DNA of 7,269 nt. Origin: Acidobacteriota bacterium. Lineage in GTDB: Bacteria > Acidobacteriota > Terriglobia > UBA7540. The stretch lies in NCBI GenBank assembly GCA_021789565.1, contig JAJYJL010000390.1, positions 1 through 7,269 on the forward strand, read 5' to 3'. The notes beneath the pieces were generated by a model, which did not search any database, had not been told where the DNA came from, and worked only from the letters and a program-made list of their open reading frames with translations. Shown here piece after piece: positions 1-7,162 of the stretch. The translations under genes and the position numbers were made by a program. Numbering within the stretch: the stretch's first letter is position 1; each line of letters opens with the position of its first letter.

Positions 1-363
1 CAGCAGGTTGCGAATTTCAAGGAGCAGCTTGTCATTGTCCCACGGCTTGGTAACGTAACTTTCTGCGCCCTCACGCGACGCTTGAAAGGCCATCTGGCTG
101 GAATCATAAGCGGTGATCATGATCACCGGCATCTCCGGCGAATCCCGCTTGATGGTGCGTAGAACGTCAATTCCGTTGGAGTCAGGAAGGCTGATGTCGA
201 GCAAGACGAGGTCAAAAGGTTCCTTGCCGAGCCTTTCCAGCCCGGTCGCCGCGGTTGACGCCGTTGCTGTCTGGTAGCCTTCGATCCTCAGGAGTTCATC
301 GAGGCTTGCCAGAACTTCGGCTTCGTCATCAATGATAAGAATCGTGCCCGTTTTAGACGACAT
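1..363 (-). CDS. Response regulator, receiver domain (3' part beyond window edge)
   Basis: The 121 visible residues form a nearly complete CheY-like receiver domain. They carry the acidic pair D12-D13, the phosphoacceptor D56 in an LLLDISLPD context, T84 in the MITAY strand, and K106 in YVTKPW. All catalytic positions are therefore present and the domain should accept phosphate from the kinase encoded immediately upstream. The ATG (361-363) lies inside the kinase gene and overlaps its end by 11 nt. An AGGA sits 9 nt upstream, which supports this start and translational coupling. The reading frame stays open to base 1, so the output domain is not visible. The YVTKPW-type alpha5 entry is typical of NtrC-family regulators, so an AAA+ sigma54 activator is my first guess, but a stand-alone receiver or another output domain is equally allowed by what can be seen. 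Confidence 0.95.
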   Translation of the reverse strand, partial: MSSKTGTILIIDDEAEVLASLDELLRIEGYQTATASTAATGLERLGKEPFDLVLLDISLPDSNGIDVLRTIKRDSPEMPVIMITAYDSSQMAFQASREGAESYVTKPWDNDKLLLEIRNLL

Positions 364-3187
364 GGACCGGTTTCCTGGAGGCGGGGAATTCAATTCGGAA
401 CGAAGCTCCGCGGCCGACAGAGCTGTCGACATAGATCTTCCCGGAGTGTTCACAAATGATGCCGTAGCTTACCGCCAAACCAAGTCCCGTGCCGCGGTTG
501 GTTGCTTTCGTGGTAAAGAAGGGGTCAAAGATCTTGCGGAGATTTTCTGGGGAAATGCCCACGCCATTATCCGCGATTTCGACACAGACTGTTGAATCGA
601 CCGTGCTGGTCGTCACGGTCAGATCTCCTCCATAAGGCATTGCATCGCGGGCGTTCATAATCAGGTTCATGAAAACCTGTTGCAGCTTGCCGGCATTTCC
701 ATGAATGGATGGCAGGTCCGAATCAAGGTCCGTCTGAACGCTGATTTTTGCCGTACGCAGGACTGGCGCCACCAGCGAAAGGGTTTCCTGGACGATCTTG
801 TTCATTTCCAGCTCACTGCGTTCACTGCCGCTGACGCGCGAGAACTTCAGCAAATTGTTGATGATTTCTGACGCCCGGAATCCCTGTTTGACAACCTTCT
901 CAAGAACAGGCGAGTGCGGGTCATCCGCAGGGAGTTGCCGCATCAGCATTTGGAGTTGCGAAGTAATCACTGCCAGCGGAGTGTTCACCTCATGCGCGAC
1001 CCCGGCTGCCAGCACTCCGATCGATGAAAGCTTTTCAGCCTGGACCAACTGGTCTTCGAGTTCAACGCGGTCCGTAAGATCCGTCATAATTAGCAGGCGG
1101 CCAATCACCTGGTCGTTCTTGCCAAGCAGAGGCACCGTGGAAAGGTTCACAATCAGCGCGCGCCCTGCGGCATTATTCAGGCGGAACTTGTAAAGATTTA
1201 ATGACCGGTAAGGTTCCGAGTGCCGGGGCAACTCTGAAATCAACTCGGGCGGGAAAACATCCGTCAGTTTCTTCCCTTCAGCCTCAGCACTGGGTATCCC
1301 GTAGAGCCTCTCCATGGAAGGATTCCAGGACTCGATAAATTGCTCGGGGGTCCACGCCACGATACCGGCATCAATAGACTCGATGATATTTTCGCTGAAG
1401 TCCTTCAACACTTGGTTTTCGAAGGCCTTGCGCTCAAGCGACTCATAAAGGCGGGCGCTTTCAATGGCCATAGCGACGTAACCCGAAACCGTCTGCAGCA
1501 GGTCAACGTCTTCACTGGAAAGGAAATCGTCATCCTCGGTCTTCCCCAGCGCCAGGTAGCCCAGCGTGTTTCCCTTCACCCTCAGCGGCAGGTAGTAATG
1601 CAGGCCCAGCCTTTCAATGGTCTGCTGTGCAGACGGCGAAAAATCAACCGGGTTCCTCACGCTTTCAAAGAACAGGTAGCCCTTGCCTGCTGCGATCTGG
1701 CGGGAATCGAGGAAACTCAAGTCCAGATCGTCCGAAAACGTGATACCACGCGACTTGACCAAGCAAAGCTCTCCCGTTTCCGATGTCAAGAACGCCGCTA
1801 CCCGGTCAACTCCCAGGGTCTCCGCCAAGCGCTCGACCGTCTGGTCCAGAAGAGAATCAACATGAACTTCGGAGCCGAGGTCGCGTGCAAAATCCAGAAG
1901 CGTCCGGCGGTAGTCGTAGCGCTCGCGGTTGAAGAACCGATCCAGCCGTATTTGAATCCGCGTAACCATGGGCTGGAACAACAGCGCTGTCACCACAATC
2001 GCCATCAGCCATCCTCCCTGGCTCCTGATCAGCGCATTGTTCCGGAAAAAGTCAGCAAAGAGAAATACCAGCCCGAAATAAAAGCCGATGATCGCAGCGG
2101 TTGCCAGAGCATAAGCAATCCCGCGGCGGAAGATCATATCAACATCCATCAGGCGGTAACGCACAATCGCGTAGCCAAACGTCAGAGGCAGCAGAACCAG
2201 CGAAAAGACGGAGAGCTTCATCCAGTCCGCCGGAATGAATCCCATCCCCAAGAAATAAGGCACCGCATAGAGAACGACAAACGGGACCACTGCCAGCGCG
2301 GTTCCCCGCGTGACCCACTTCAACTGCTGTTTGGCCAGGGGAACGCTCGCCCGGCGATAGGAGCGGAAAAGGAAGAAAACTCCTGCGGTAAAGTAAACGG
2401 CCAGATGGCCCATTTCCACGCTATCAAACAGCCAGCGAACCGAAAGCATGGGAAACGGCAAAGTAATAGCTCCCGCCATCACCAAGGCGTGAAACGCCAG
2501 GAGAAACGCAGCCGGAGCGTAGAGGGCAGGCAGAATGTAAGGCCGACGTTCCACAAACCCGGGTTTCTCCGGAAACGTCAGACAAAAATGCAGAAACACC
2601 GCCGGCTGCAGCAGGAGGGCCGCTACGTTGAGCCAGTATACCGAGGAATCAAAAAGGTTCAGTTTGCCCGTATATGAAAAGCAGTAAAGTACAAACGACA
2701 CCAAGCAGAAAAGATAGAAATGCAGCGATTTTGCCGCCGACCAGCGACGTAAAAAAACAAACGCCCCGATGATCAAGTAAAGGAGGCCGACAATTTCAAG
2801 ATAGCCGTGCACACCCGGAGAATTGTTCTCGGGCGCAAGGATCACGCTGGTTTTGAAGGACTCACCTGCACGAACCACGTCGTATGTGACCCGCGACCAC
2901 ACGCCACTCTCAAAGATGTCGCGAGTTGCGTCAACCGTAGTCTTAACGGAGCGGCCGTCAATCGATGTAAGGACGTCACCGGCAATGATACCGGCCTGCT
3001 GCCCAGGGGAATGCGGCGCTACACTCCATGCCTTCAACCCTTCGGGGGTTGTCACCCAAGAAACGCCATCGGTGGGGAGTTGGTAGACCCTTCTCTGCTG
3101 GAAGTTAATGAAGGCAAAAATAACAATTGCCACGCTCACTATCGCGAGCAGGAGTGTCAAGAAGCGATATGGAGCTCGTACGCTCAT
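353..3187 (-). CDS. PDZ / multi-TM / GAF / PAS sensor histidine kinase
   Basis: Membrane sensor kinase of 944 residues that should autophosphorylate and pass phosphate to the overlapping response regulator. Numbering is from the ATG. TM1 is at about 8-28. A PDZ-like domain, predicted periplasmic, follows at about 37-117, with the core pattern AGIIAGDVLTSIDG. Nine more hydrophobic segments lie between about 130 and 406, including the LTFPEKP and YAIVRYRLMDVD motifs seen in multi-TM kinases. The cytoplasmic part has GAF (about 425-582), PAS (about 600-705), HisKA with phospho-His H732 in AGVAHEVNTPL, and HATPase with N845, D873-x-G875, an FDPFF box and a GTGLGL loop. No key residue is missing. 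I chose the ATG at 3187. An in-frame TTG at 3209-3211 would add eight residues but has no ribosome-binding site; the ATG itself has only a weak AGGT close by. The ligand is unknown. Confidence 0.93.
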   Translation of the reverse strand: MSVRAPYRFLTLLLAIVSVAIVIFAFINFQQRRVYQLPTDGVSWVTTPEGLKAWSVAPHSPGQQAGIIAGDVLTSIDGRSVKTTVDATRDIFESGVWSRVTYDVVRAGESFKTSVILAPENNSPGVHGYLEIVGLLYLIIGAFVFLRRWSAAKSLHFYLFCLVSFVLYCFSYTGKLNLFDSSVYWLNVAALLLQPAVFLHFCLTFPEKPGFVERRPYILPALYAPAAFLLAFHALVMAGAITLPFPMLSVRWLFDSVEMGHLAVYFTAGVFFLFRSYRRASVPLAKQQLKWVTRGTALAVVPFVVLYAVPYFLGMGFIPADWMKLSVFSLVLLPLTFGYAIVRYRLMDVDMIFRRGIAYALATAAIIGFYFGLVFLFADFFRNNALIRSQGGWLMAIVVTALLFQPMVTRIQIRLDRFFNRERYDYRRTLLDFARDLGSEVHVDSLLDQTVERLAETLGVDRVAAFLTSETGELCLVKSRGITFSDDLDLSFLDSRQIAAGKGYLFFESVRNPVDFSPSAQQTIERLGLHYYLPLRVKGNTLGYLALGKTEDDDFLSSEDVDLLQTVSGYVAMAIESARLYESLERKAFENQVLKDFSENIIESIDAGIVAWTPEQFIESWNPSMERLYGIPSAEAEGKKLTDVFPPELISELPRHSEPYRSLNLYKFRLNNAAGRALIVNLSTVPLLGKNDQVIGRLLIMTDLTDRVELEDQLVQAEKLSSIGVLAAGVAHEVNTPLAVITSQLQMLMRQLPADDPHSPVLEKVVKQGFRASEIINNLLKFSRVSGSERSELEMNKIVQETLSLVAPVLRTAKISVQTDLDSDLPSIHGNAGKLQQVFMNLIMNARDAMPYGGDLTVTTSTVDSTVCVEIADNGVGISPENLRKIFDPFFTTKATNRGTGLGLAVSYGIICEHSGKIYVDSSVGRGASFRIEFPASRKPVHVV
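373..376 (-). promoter_or_regulatory. Shine-Dalgarno of the response regulator, inside the kinase gene
   Basis: AGGA on the minus strand with a 9-nt spacer to the ATG at 361-363. It lies within the last codons of the histidine kinase, so the regulator is probably translated by ribosomes finishing the kinase. Confidence 0.5.
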
Positions 3188-3330
3188 GGAACCTGCGCTA
3201 CCCCGCAACAAAACAAGGACTTATCAAAGAAACGTAGCAACTTAAGTTCCTTTTCATAACCCCGGTCTTTCCCTTGATTTTCAGCGCATCTTGCACTGCT
3301 TACGAGTTTGGCTAAACTACCGAGATAGGA

Positions 3331-3359
3331 ATTATATGGCATCTAATATTTCCAGTATG
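3331..3359 (-). promoter_or_regulatory. Candidate promoter of the kinase-regulator pair
   Basis: The minus strand has a perfect TATAAT at 3331-3336. At 17-bp spacing the -35 position (3354-3359) reads CATACT (5'-3' on the minus strand), which is a poor match to TTGACA. Transcription would begin near 3324 and leave a leader of about 137 nt before the kinase ATG. A good -10 with a bad -35 would fit an activator-dependent promoter, but the hexamer alone in AT-rich DNA is weak evidence. Confidence 0.35.
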
Positions 3360-3369
3360 AAAACTGGAA
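3350..3369. repeat. 7-bp inverted repeat over the candidate -35
   Basis: TTCCAGT (3350-3356) and ACTGGAA (3363-3369) are perfect reverse complements separated by six bases. The repeat covers the -35 position of the candidate kinase promoter, so it could be an operator. It has no U-tract and few GC pairs, so it is not an intrinsic terminator. By my rough estimate a repeat this good arises by chance in about one in seven stretches of this length. Confidence 0.4.
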
Positions 3370-3479
3370 TAATCCCAACCTCCAAACGTTTGTATTTGCC
3401 GCTTTCCCGTGCCCGCCAAGATCTGAATTTAGGCCTCAGTGATAGCTCGAGGAAAGCAAAAGGACCCCGGATAAGGATC

Positions 3480-5282
3480 TCAAAACTGGACTGCAAAGCC
3501 ACCCCTGAGGGTGCGATAAGCAGGGGTAAGCAATATCGATCTGCCATCTGCCTGCCTGATCGAAACAGAGCCCTGGCCCAAGAGGTTCCTGAAATCAGCG
3601 ATAGCTACAATTCGCAGAGGCAGCATGTCAATCCTCGGGAGTGGCTGGCGGATCTGCAAACCCAAGAAAGGCTGGAGTTCCATCCTGCTTTGGCCGTAAG
3701 GGTCAACCAGCGTGATACGGCCGGCAGGAAGCCAGCTATAGTTGCTGATAATCTGGGTATTCAGACCTGGAACGAAAGCCGAGAATCTGCCCGAAAGAGA
3801 CTGCGTCAGTTCTGCACGAACGTAATCGGGCAAGTTTGCCGCATCCACCGGAATCGTGCCAGCGAATCCGGTTGAATGGTCAGCGGCCAACGCGCCACCA
3901 ACTGCATACATTACGCCAACATGGCCACGCTGCCCGAACTGCTGCTCGTAGGCAACTTCTGCACCGGAGGTGCCATAACTGCCAGCGTTCAGGACCGCCC
4001 TGCTACCTCCAGGACTGATGAAGATGTTACCGGCCGGGGATGAACTCCTCAACTCTTGTACTCCGCCAATACCCCAGACTGCCACGTCCTGAAAAGCGTC
4101 ATGGTAGGCAGCAAACTCGATCCGCGAACCCCGGCGAAGTTTTCGCTGCAAACGAACTTCAGCGTGCCGGGCGTCTTCAAGCCGCGGCCGGAAGTTCCGC
4201 ATCGTGACTTGCGGGAACGCGTTGAGGTCCCCGATGCGTTGCAACAGCGTGTCCGGCTGATCCATGCTGGCCGAACCGTAACTGAAGCTTATGACCGTCG
4301 CGGGGTCAAGAGTGTACGCCAGATCGATATCCGGATCGCTGGTACCGGCGTCGCCGATGGCATTCAAATACTTCATTTCGAATCCCGCCGTCAGTGTCAG
4401 AGCATCGGTAAGCTGGCGGGTCTGGACATAGCGCAGCACCATTCCACGCGACATGGGCACATCAGCCCCATTCGCCGCGGGAACGAGATTATCAGTCCCT
4501 TGCATGTTCAACTGATGGACCGCAAGGCTGATCTCTTCATGGTTCCTGTTCAGAAACCCTCGCCGGTAATCTGCAACAATCGACGAACCGGCAACATTAC
4601 TTCGGTTAACGGACCCGGCAACGAGAACGTCAGAGTTTGCGTCCAGGGGGTGCAGGTAAGCAACCACCGTTTCTGTTCCGCTATCTTGTGAAAAGCCGGT
4701 GGCACCAGTTGTTCCGGGAACCATGGCTACAACTCGCTGCGCTGGAAGCGGCGTGTGCTCAGCCGTCTTCTTGCGGTCACGGTCAGACTTTGTGTAACGG
4801 AGAATAGGACGGGTCGAGGCCGAGGTTCGCAGGATCCACTTCCAGCCATCGTTCCATGCGCGCACATCGCTGGTTGGACGCTGCCAGCGGATTCCGGAAA
4901 GAATGTCGCCCAAGGCAAAAGCTTCCTCCGTTGTCGCCCCGGGCCTCACTTCAATTCTGTTTCGAAATCCCGGCAGTTTTGCCGGAGAGATGACTTGGAG
5001 GGAATACCACCCCGGAGCCACACTGTTGATCGCAAAATTGCCCTGTGCATCTGTGAAAGCCCGCGCAAGCGAGCCTTCCAGCAGGTTATTCGGGGAGTCA
5101 ATCCCCGAACCGCTCAGCAGGACCGTGGCCCCCATGATCGGCTTGCCAGCGCTGTCGGTGACCTTGCCAGAAACCCTGCCATACTGAGCACTGAAGCCCA
5201 GGCAGTCAGTCAGCAGGAGGCAGAAAAGGAATCCTGCGGAGATTGACCCCGCGCTTCGACTCGGATTATTCGAGCGTCGCAT
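3480..5282 (-). CDS. Carboxypeptidase-regulatory-like domain outer-membrane beta-barrel protein
   Basis: Predicted outer-membrane protein of 600 residues. A signal peptide spans about 1-32 (hydrophobic core 14-29, likely cleavage after FSA). A carboxypeptidase-regulatory-like beta-sandwich follows at about 35-115 (GRVSGKVTDSAGKPIMGATV, later a DAQGNFAI strand and a GWYSLQV strand), as at the N-terminus of many TonB-dependent receptors. From about 200 to the end there are roughly 20 short alternating polar/hydrophobic strands, a late DFRNLLGQG segment resembling the NLF motif of receptor barrels, and a terminal Phe (GGFAVQF) as in BAM-inserted barrels. No plug domain or TonB box is recognisable; residues 125-200 are instead a Trp- and Arg-rich linker. 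At 600 residues it is shorter than usual TonB receptors. The ATG has an AAGGT only 3 nt upstream. It lies 69 nt after the GWxTD gene and is probably in its operon. The substrate is unknown. Confidence 0.75.
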   Translation of the reverse strand: MRRSNNPSRSAGSISAGFLFCLLLTDCLGFSAQYGRVSGKVTDSAGKPIMGATVLLSGSGIDSPNNLLEGSLARAFTDAQGNFAINSVAPGWYSLQVISPAKLPGFRNRIEVRPGATTEEAFALGDILSGIRWQRPTSDVRAWNDGWKWILRTSASTRPILRYTKSDRDRKKTAEHTPLPAQRVVAMVPGTTGATGFSQDSGTETVVAYLHPLDANSDVLVAGSVNRSNVAGSSIVADYRRGFLNRNHEEISLAVHQLNMQGTDNLVPAANGADVPMSRGMVLRYVQTRQLTDALTLTAGFEMKYLNAIGDAGTSDPDIDLAYTLDPATVISFSYGSASMDQPDTLLQRIGDLNAFPQVTMRNFRPRLEDARHAEVRLQRKLRRGSRIEFAAYHDAFQDVAVWGIGGVQELRSSSPAGNIFISPGGSRAVLNAGSYGTSGAEVAYEQQFGQRGHVGVMYAVGGALAADHSTGFAGTIPVDAANLPDYVRAELTQSLSGRFSAFVPGLNTQIISNYSWLPAGRITLVDPYGQSRMELQPFLGLQIRQPLPRIDMLPLRIVAIADFRNLLGQGSVSIRQADGRSILLTPAYRTLRGGFAVQF

Positions 5283-5351
5283 AATACCTTCGCCTGACCT
5301 TGGTTGACTTTAACTGTCCCGGCTTTCCATTTGGAATCCGCGCCCAGACCC

Positions 5352-7082
5352 CTATTGCTCCACCTGGAAATTGGCCGTCTGCGTGTCGGTCTGGTCCTTC
5401 ACTTTATCCGTAATTTTAATCTGCAACGTGTACTTCCCAGGCTGGAGCAGTTTGGCCGGCATCGTTTTCTCCAAGGTGACCTGTTCAGACGCGTCCTTCA
5501 TGCTGGCTGCTGACTCTGTCTGGTTCAAAACCGTTTTGCCATCCCTCGAAATCAGGTACTCAATGTTCGCGGACGGCAGGTGCGTTTTCGGATCAAGACC
5601 CAGATTATAGACCTGCATGTAAATACCAAAGTTCTGGCTCTGTGTAAAGACCTGATTCACGCTGGGACGCACTTTCGTGCCTCCAATGACCCAGGGCCCG
5701 GAACCCACTTCGCTTGTCGGCAGCGGCTGGATTAGGTCTGCGAGGATCAGCGAGCTTGTTGTCAGTTTATTGTTGCTGAACTGGGGAACGAGAATTCCCA
5801 GGTCTTCTGAACCCATGTGACCACTGTGATCATCCTTGATCACCAGGCTCAACTTGTAACGTCCCGGGCGCAGGTACAATGCCTTCTGGTAAACGAACTT
5901 CTGATTGACGTAAGCCTGAAAATCATGCTCCGGAACGTCCACCGCTGCACTCTGTTCAAAAGTAGTGGCGACCCTTCCGCCGATGGTCGTAAGCTGCCCG
6001 TAAAAGTCAAGGATGCCGTGCATCACACCGCCCTTGTTTTCAAACTGGATCTCGCGAGCCGGGACCTGCAGGGTAATCGGCGTGAGGACCATGTCGTCGG
6101 TAATCTTGACAAAGTCGGTGCGAACGCTGAAAGGCAGCAGTTGTGAAGTCACCGTTGACGTAACCATCGTCTTCAGGTCATTGAATTTTACGGCCGGCGC
6201 CTGGAATATCTTCGAGTAAAGATCGAGGCGGTTAAATTCGTCGTACTTCGCGCCCATGATGTTGGACGTCACCATGGCTCCCTGGCCGTTGCTGCTGTTG
6301 CCATTCAACTGGCTGGGACTGATCACCAGATTGGGGTTCCAGATGGACCCGATCGCAACGCCGCCCTGGCATCCCGTCATGTCGCCTGGCACATTCGCCA
6401 TAGCGTCTTTTTCGCAAGGGTTCATCGTCAGATGATATTCGCCGGTCAGCGTGGGATCGACAAATTCCAGTTCCACGTTTTCCCCGATTCCCGGAATGTA
6501 CCGATAGGTCCAATCCTCAAAGGGGTACGTGGTCATTGTGTTGGAGGCGTCGGGGCCGGAATAGGGAAGGTCGGTCGGGTTTGCAACGTAGCTGCCGCCG
6601 CTCGGATGCGATTCAACATCATCCGGGGGACCGTACATGATGTAGATGTGCCCGCGGTCCGTCTTCCAGCCGGGTATGCCAGAGGAATAGTGCTCGTTCG
6701 CATAAGCGATGCGGCGGTAAAACTCTTCTTTGAAGGAGTTCTCAGGCGAGCCGGGAGATGGGTTGCGCCGTCTCCAAAATTCCTCAATAAACTGGTCGCG
6801 TTCTTCGTCCGTGGTAAGTTTCTTGAATGCTTCCCGCTCGGCGGGCGTAATGATGTAACCGATAGGCCCGTTAATCCATTGCTTGTACGGGCTTTCCATT
6901 TCCTTCTGGATCGCCTTCTGTCGCCGGCGCTCCTGCTTGGTTAGCTTCGCCGCCTGGTCCTTGCCCTTGCTGGCAAAAACCGGCAGGACGGCCATTCCCA
7001 GCGCGCCAGCCGCAACCAGAATGACCACAATCCACCCGACTCGGCTATTGAGTTTCCGAGACCTTCCCACTCCTGTCCCCAA
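5352..7082 (-). CDS. GWxTD domain-containing exported protein
   Basis: Exported protein of 576 residues. An N-terminal signal sequence (basic GRSRK, then a hydrophobic core at about 15-34) ends in VFA-S, a plausible signal peptidase I site; an uncleaved anchor is also possible. A basic, charged stretch follows, then the GWxTD domain at about 67-220, with the defining GWKTD at 138-142 followed by RGHIYIMYGPPD. Two cysteines (223 and 238) flank a short loop after the domain and could form a disulfide in the periplasm. The rest (about 280-576) is beta-rich, including RPGRYKLSLVIKDD and QPGKYTLQIKITD repeats of an immunoglobulin-like type. GWxTD proteins are frequent in Acidobacteriota, but their function is not established. 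I chose the TTG at 7080-7082 because AAGGAGG lies exactly 7 nt upstream. A longer reading from the TTG at 7113-7115 would begin at the predicted transcription start and is unlikely. Confidence 0.88.
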   Translation of the reverse strand: MGTGVGRSRKLNSRVGWIVVILVAAGALGMAVLPVFASKGKDQAAKLTKQERRRQKAIQKEMESPYKQWINGPIGYIITPAEREAFKKLTTDEERDQFIEEFWRRRNPSPGSPENSFKEEFYRRIAYANEHYSSGIPGWKTDRGHIYIMYGPPDDVESHPSGGSYVANPTDLPYSGPDASNTMTTYPFEDWTYRYIPGIGENVELEFVDPTLTGEYHLTMNPCEKDAMANVPGDMTGCQGGVAIGSIWNPNLVISPSQLNGNSSNGQGAMVTSNIMGAKYDEFNRLDLYSKIFQAPAVKFNDLKTMVTSTVTSQLLPFSVRTDFVKITDDMVLTPITLQVPAREIQFENKGGVMHGILDFYGQLTTIGGRVATTFEQSAAVDVPEHDFQAYVNQKFVYQKALYLRPGRYKLSLVIKDDHSGHMGSEDLGILVPQFSNNKLTTSSLILADLIQPLPTSEVGSGPWVIGGTKVRPSVNQVFTQSQNFGIYMQVYNLGLDPKTHLPSANIEYLISRDGKTVLNQTESAASMKDASEQVTLEKTMPAKLLQPGKYTLQIKITDKVKDQTDTQTANFQVEQ

Positions 7083-7089
7083 CTCCACG

Positions 7090-7096
7090 CCTCCTT
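7090..7096 (-). promoter_or_regulatory. Shine-Dalgarno fixing a TTG start of the GWxTD gene
   Basis: A full AAGGAGG on the minus strand with a 7-nt spacer to the TTG at 7080-7082. It is the strongest ribosome-binding site in the window. It rules in the shorter reading of the gene, since the upstream in-frame TTG has nothing comparable. Confidence 0.75.
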
Positions 7097-7123
7097 CTCC
7101 ACCTTGGAGAGCCAATAAATCTA

Positions 7124-7152
7124 ATTGTATTTTTCGAAAATGAGAAAGTCAA
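7124..7152 (-). promoter_or_regulatory. Sigma70-type promoter of the GWxTD / barrel operon
   Basis: On the minus strand TTGACT (7147-7152) is followed after exactly 17 bp by TACAAT (7124-7129). Each hexamer differs from consensus at one base. Transcription should start near 7117, giving a leader of about 35 nt that contains the AAGGAGG. Promoter, leader and start codon agree with one another, which strengthens all three. Confidence 0.75.
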
Positions 7153-7162
7153 CCAATTCCAC

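Larger units (their letters stand above)
3188..3479. other. Gene-free control region between the kinase and the barrel gene
   Basis: I see no credible protein gene in these 292 bases on either strand. On the minus strand the stretch holds a TATAAT hexamer (3331-3336), an inverted repeat at 3350-3369, a 10-bp palindrome CAAACGTTTG (3383-3392), and a 19-codon ORF (3198-3257) that ends 10 nt before the kinase ATG. No GC-rich hairpin followed by a T-run was found after the barrel gene, so its transcription may end by a factor-dependent route or run on into the kinase. The region is visibly more AT-rich than the genes around 3320-3375, as expected for a promoter. Confidence 0.6.

Noticed and set aside
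111..128. Perfect 18-bp palindrome CGGTGATCATGATCACCG
   Set aside because: It lies inside the receiver domain and encodes the conserved PVIMIT strand; the symmetry follows from those codons and needs no regulatory role.
1340..2677. Plus-strand 445-codon open frame opposite the kinase
   Set aside because: It is antisense to an unmistakable kinase, its composition is rich in Gln, Arg and His as in shadow frames, and it shows no domain.
3332..3547. Minus-strand 71-codon frame overlapping the end of the barrel gene
   Set aside because: It overlaps the barrel gene in another frame and has no recognisable features.
3291..3875. Plus-strand 194-codon frame starting in the intergenic region
   Set aside because: Most of it is antisense to the end of the barrel gene; no signal peptide, domain or convincing ribosome-binding site. 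The promoter-like TTGGCT-17-ATTATA on the plus strand (3308-3336) largely reuses the same AT-rich bases as the minus-strand -10.
5325..5336. TTCCA-TT-TGGAA hairpin between the GWxTD and barrel genes
   Set aside because: Only five base pairs with a two-base loop and no T-run: neither a terminator nor a convincing operator. It shares TTCCA/TGGAA with the repeat at 3350-3369, but the spacing differs.
7113..7115. Upstream in-frame TTG as the GWxTD start
   Set aside because: It would lie at the predicted transcription start and lacks a ribosome-binding site, whereas the TTG at 7080-7082 has AAGGAGG at 7 nt.
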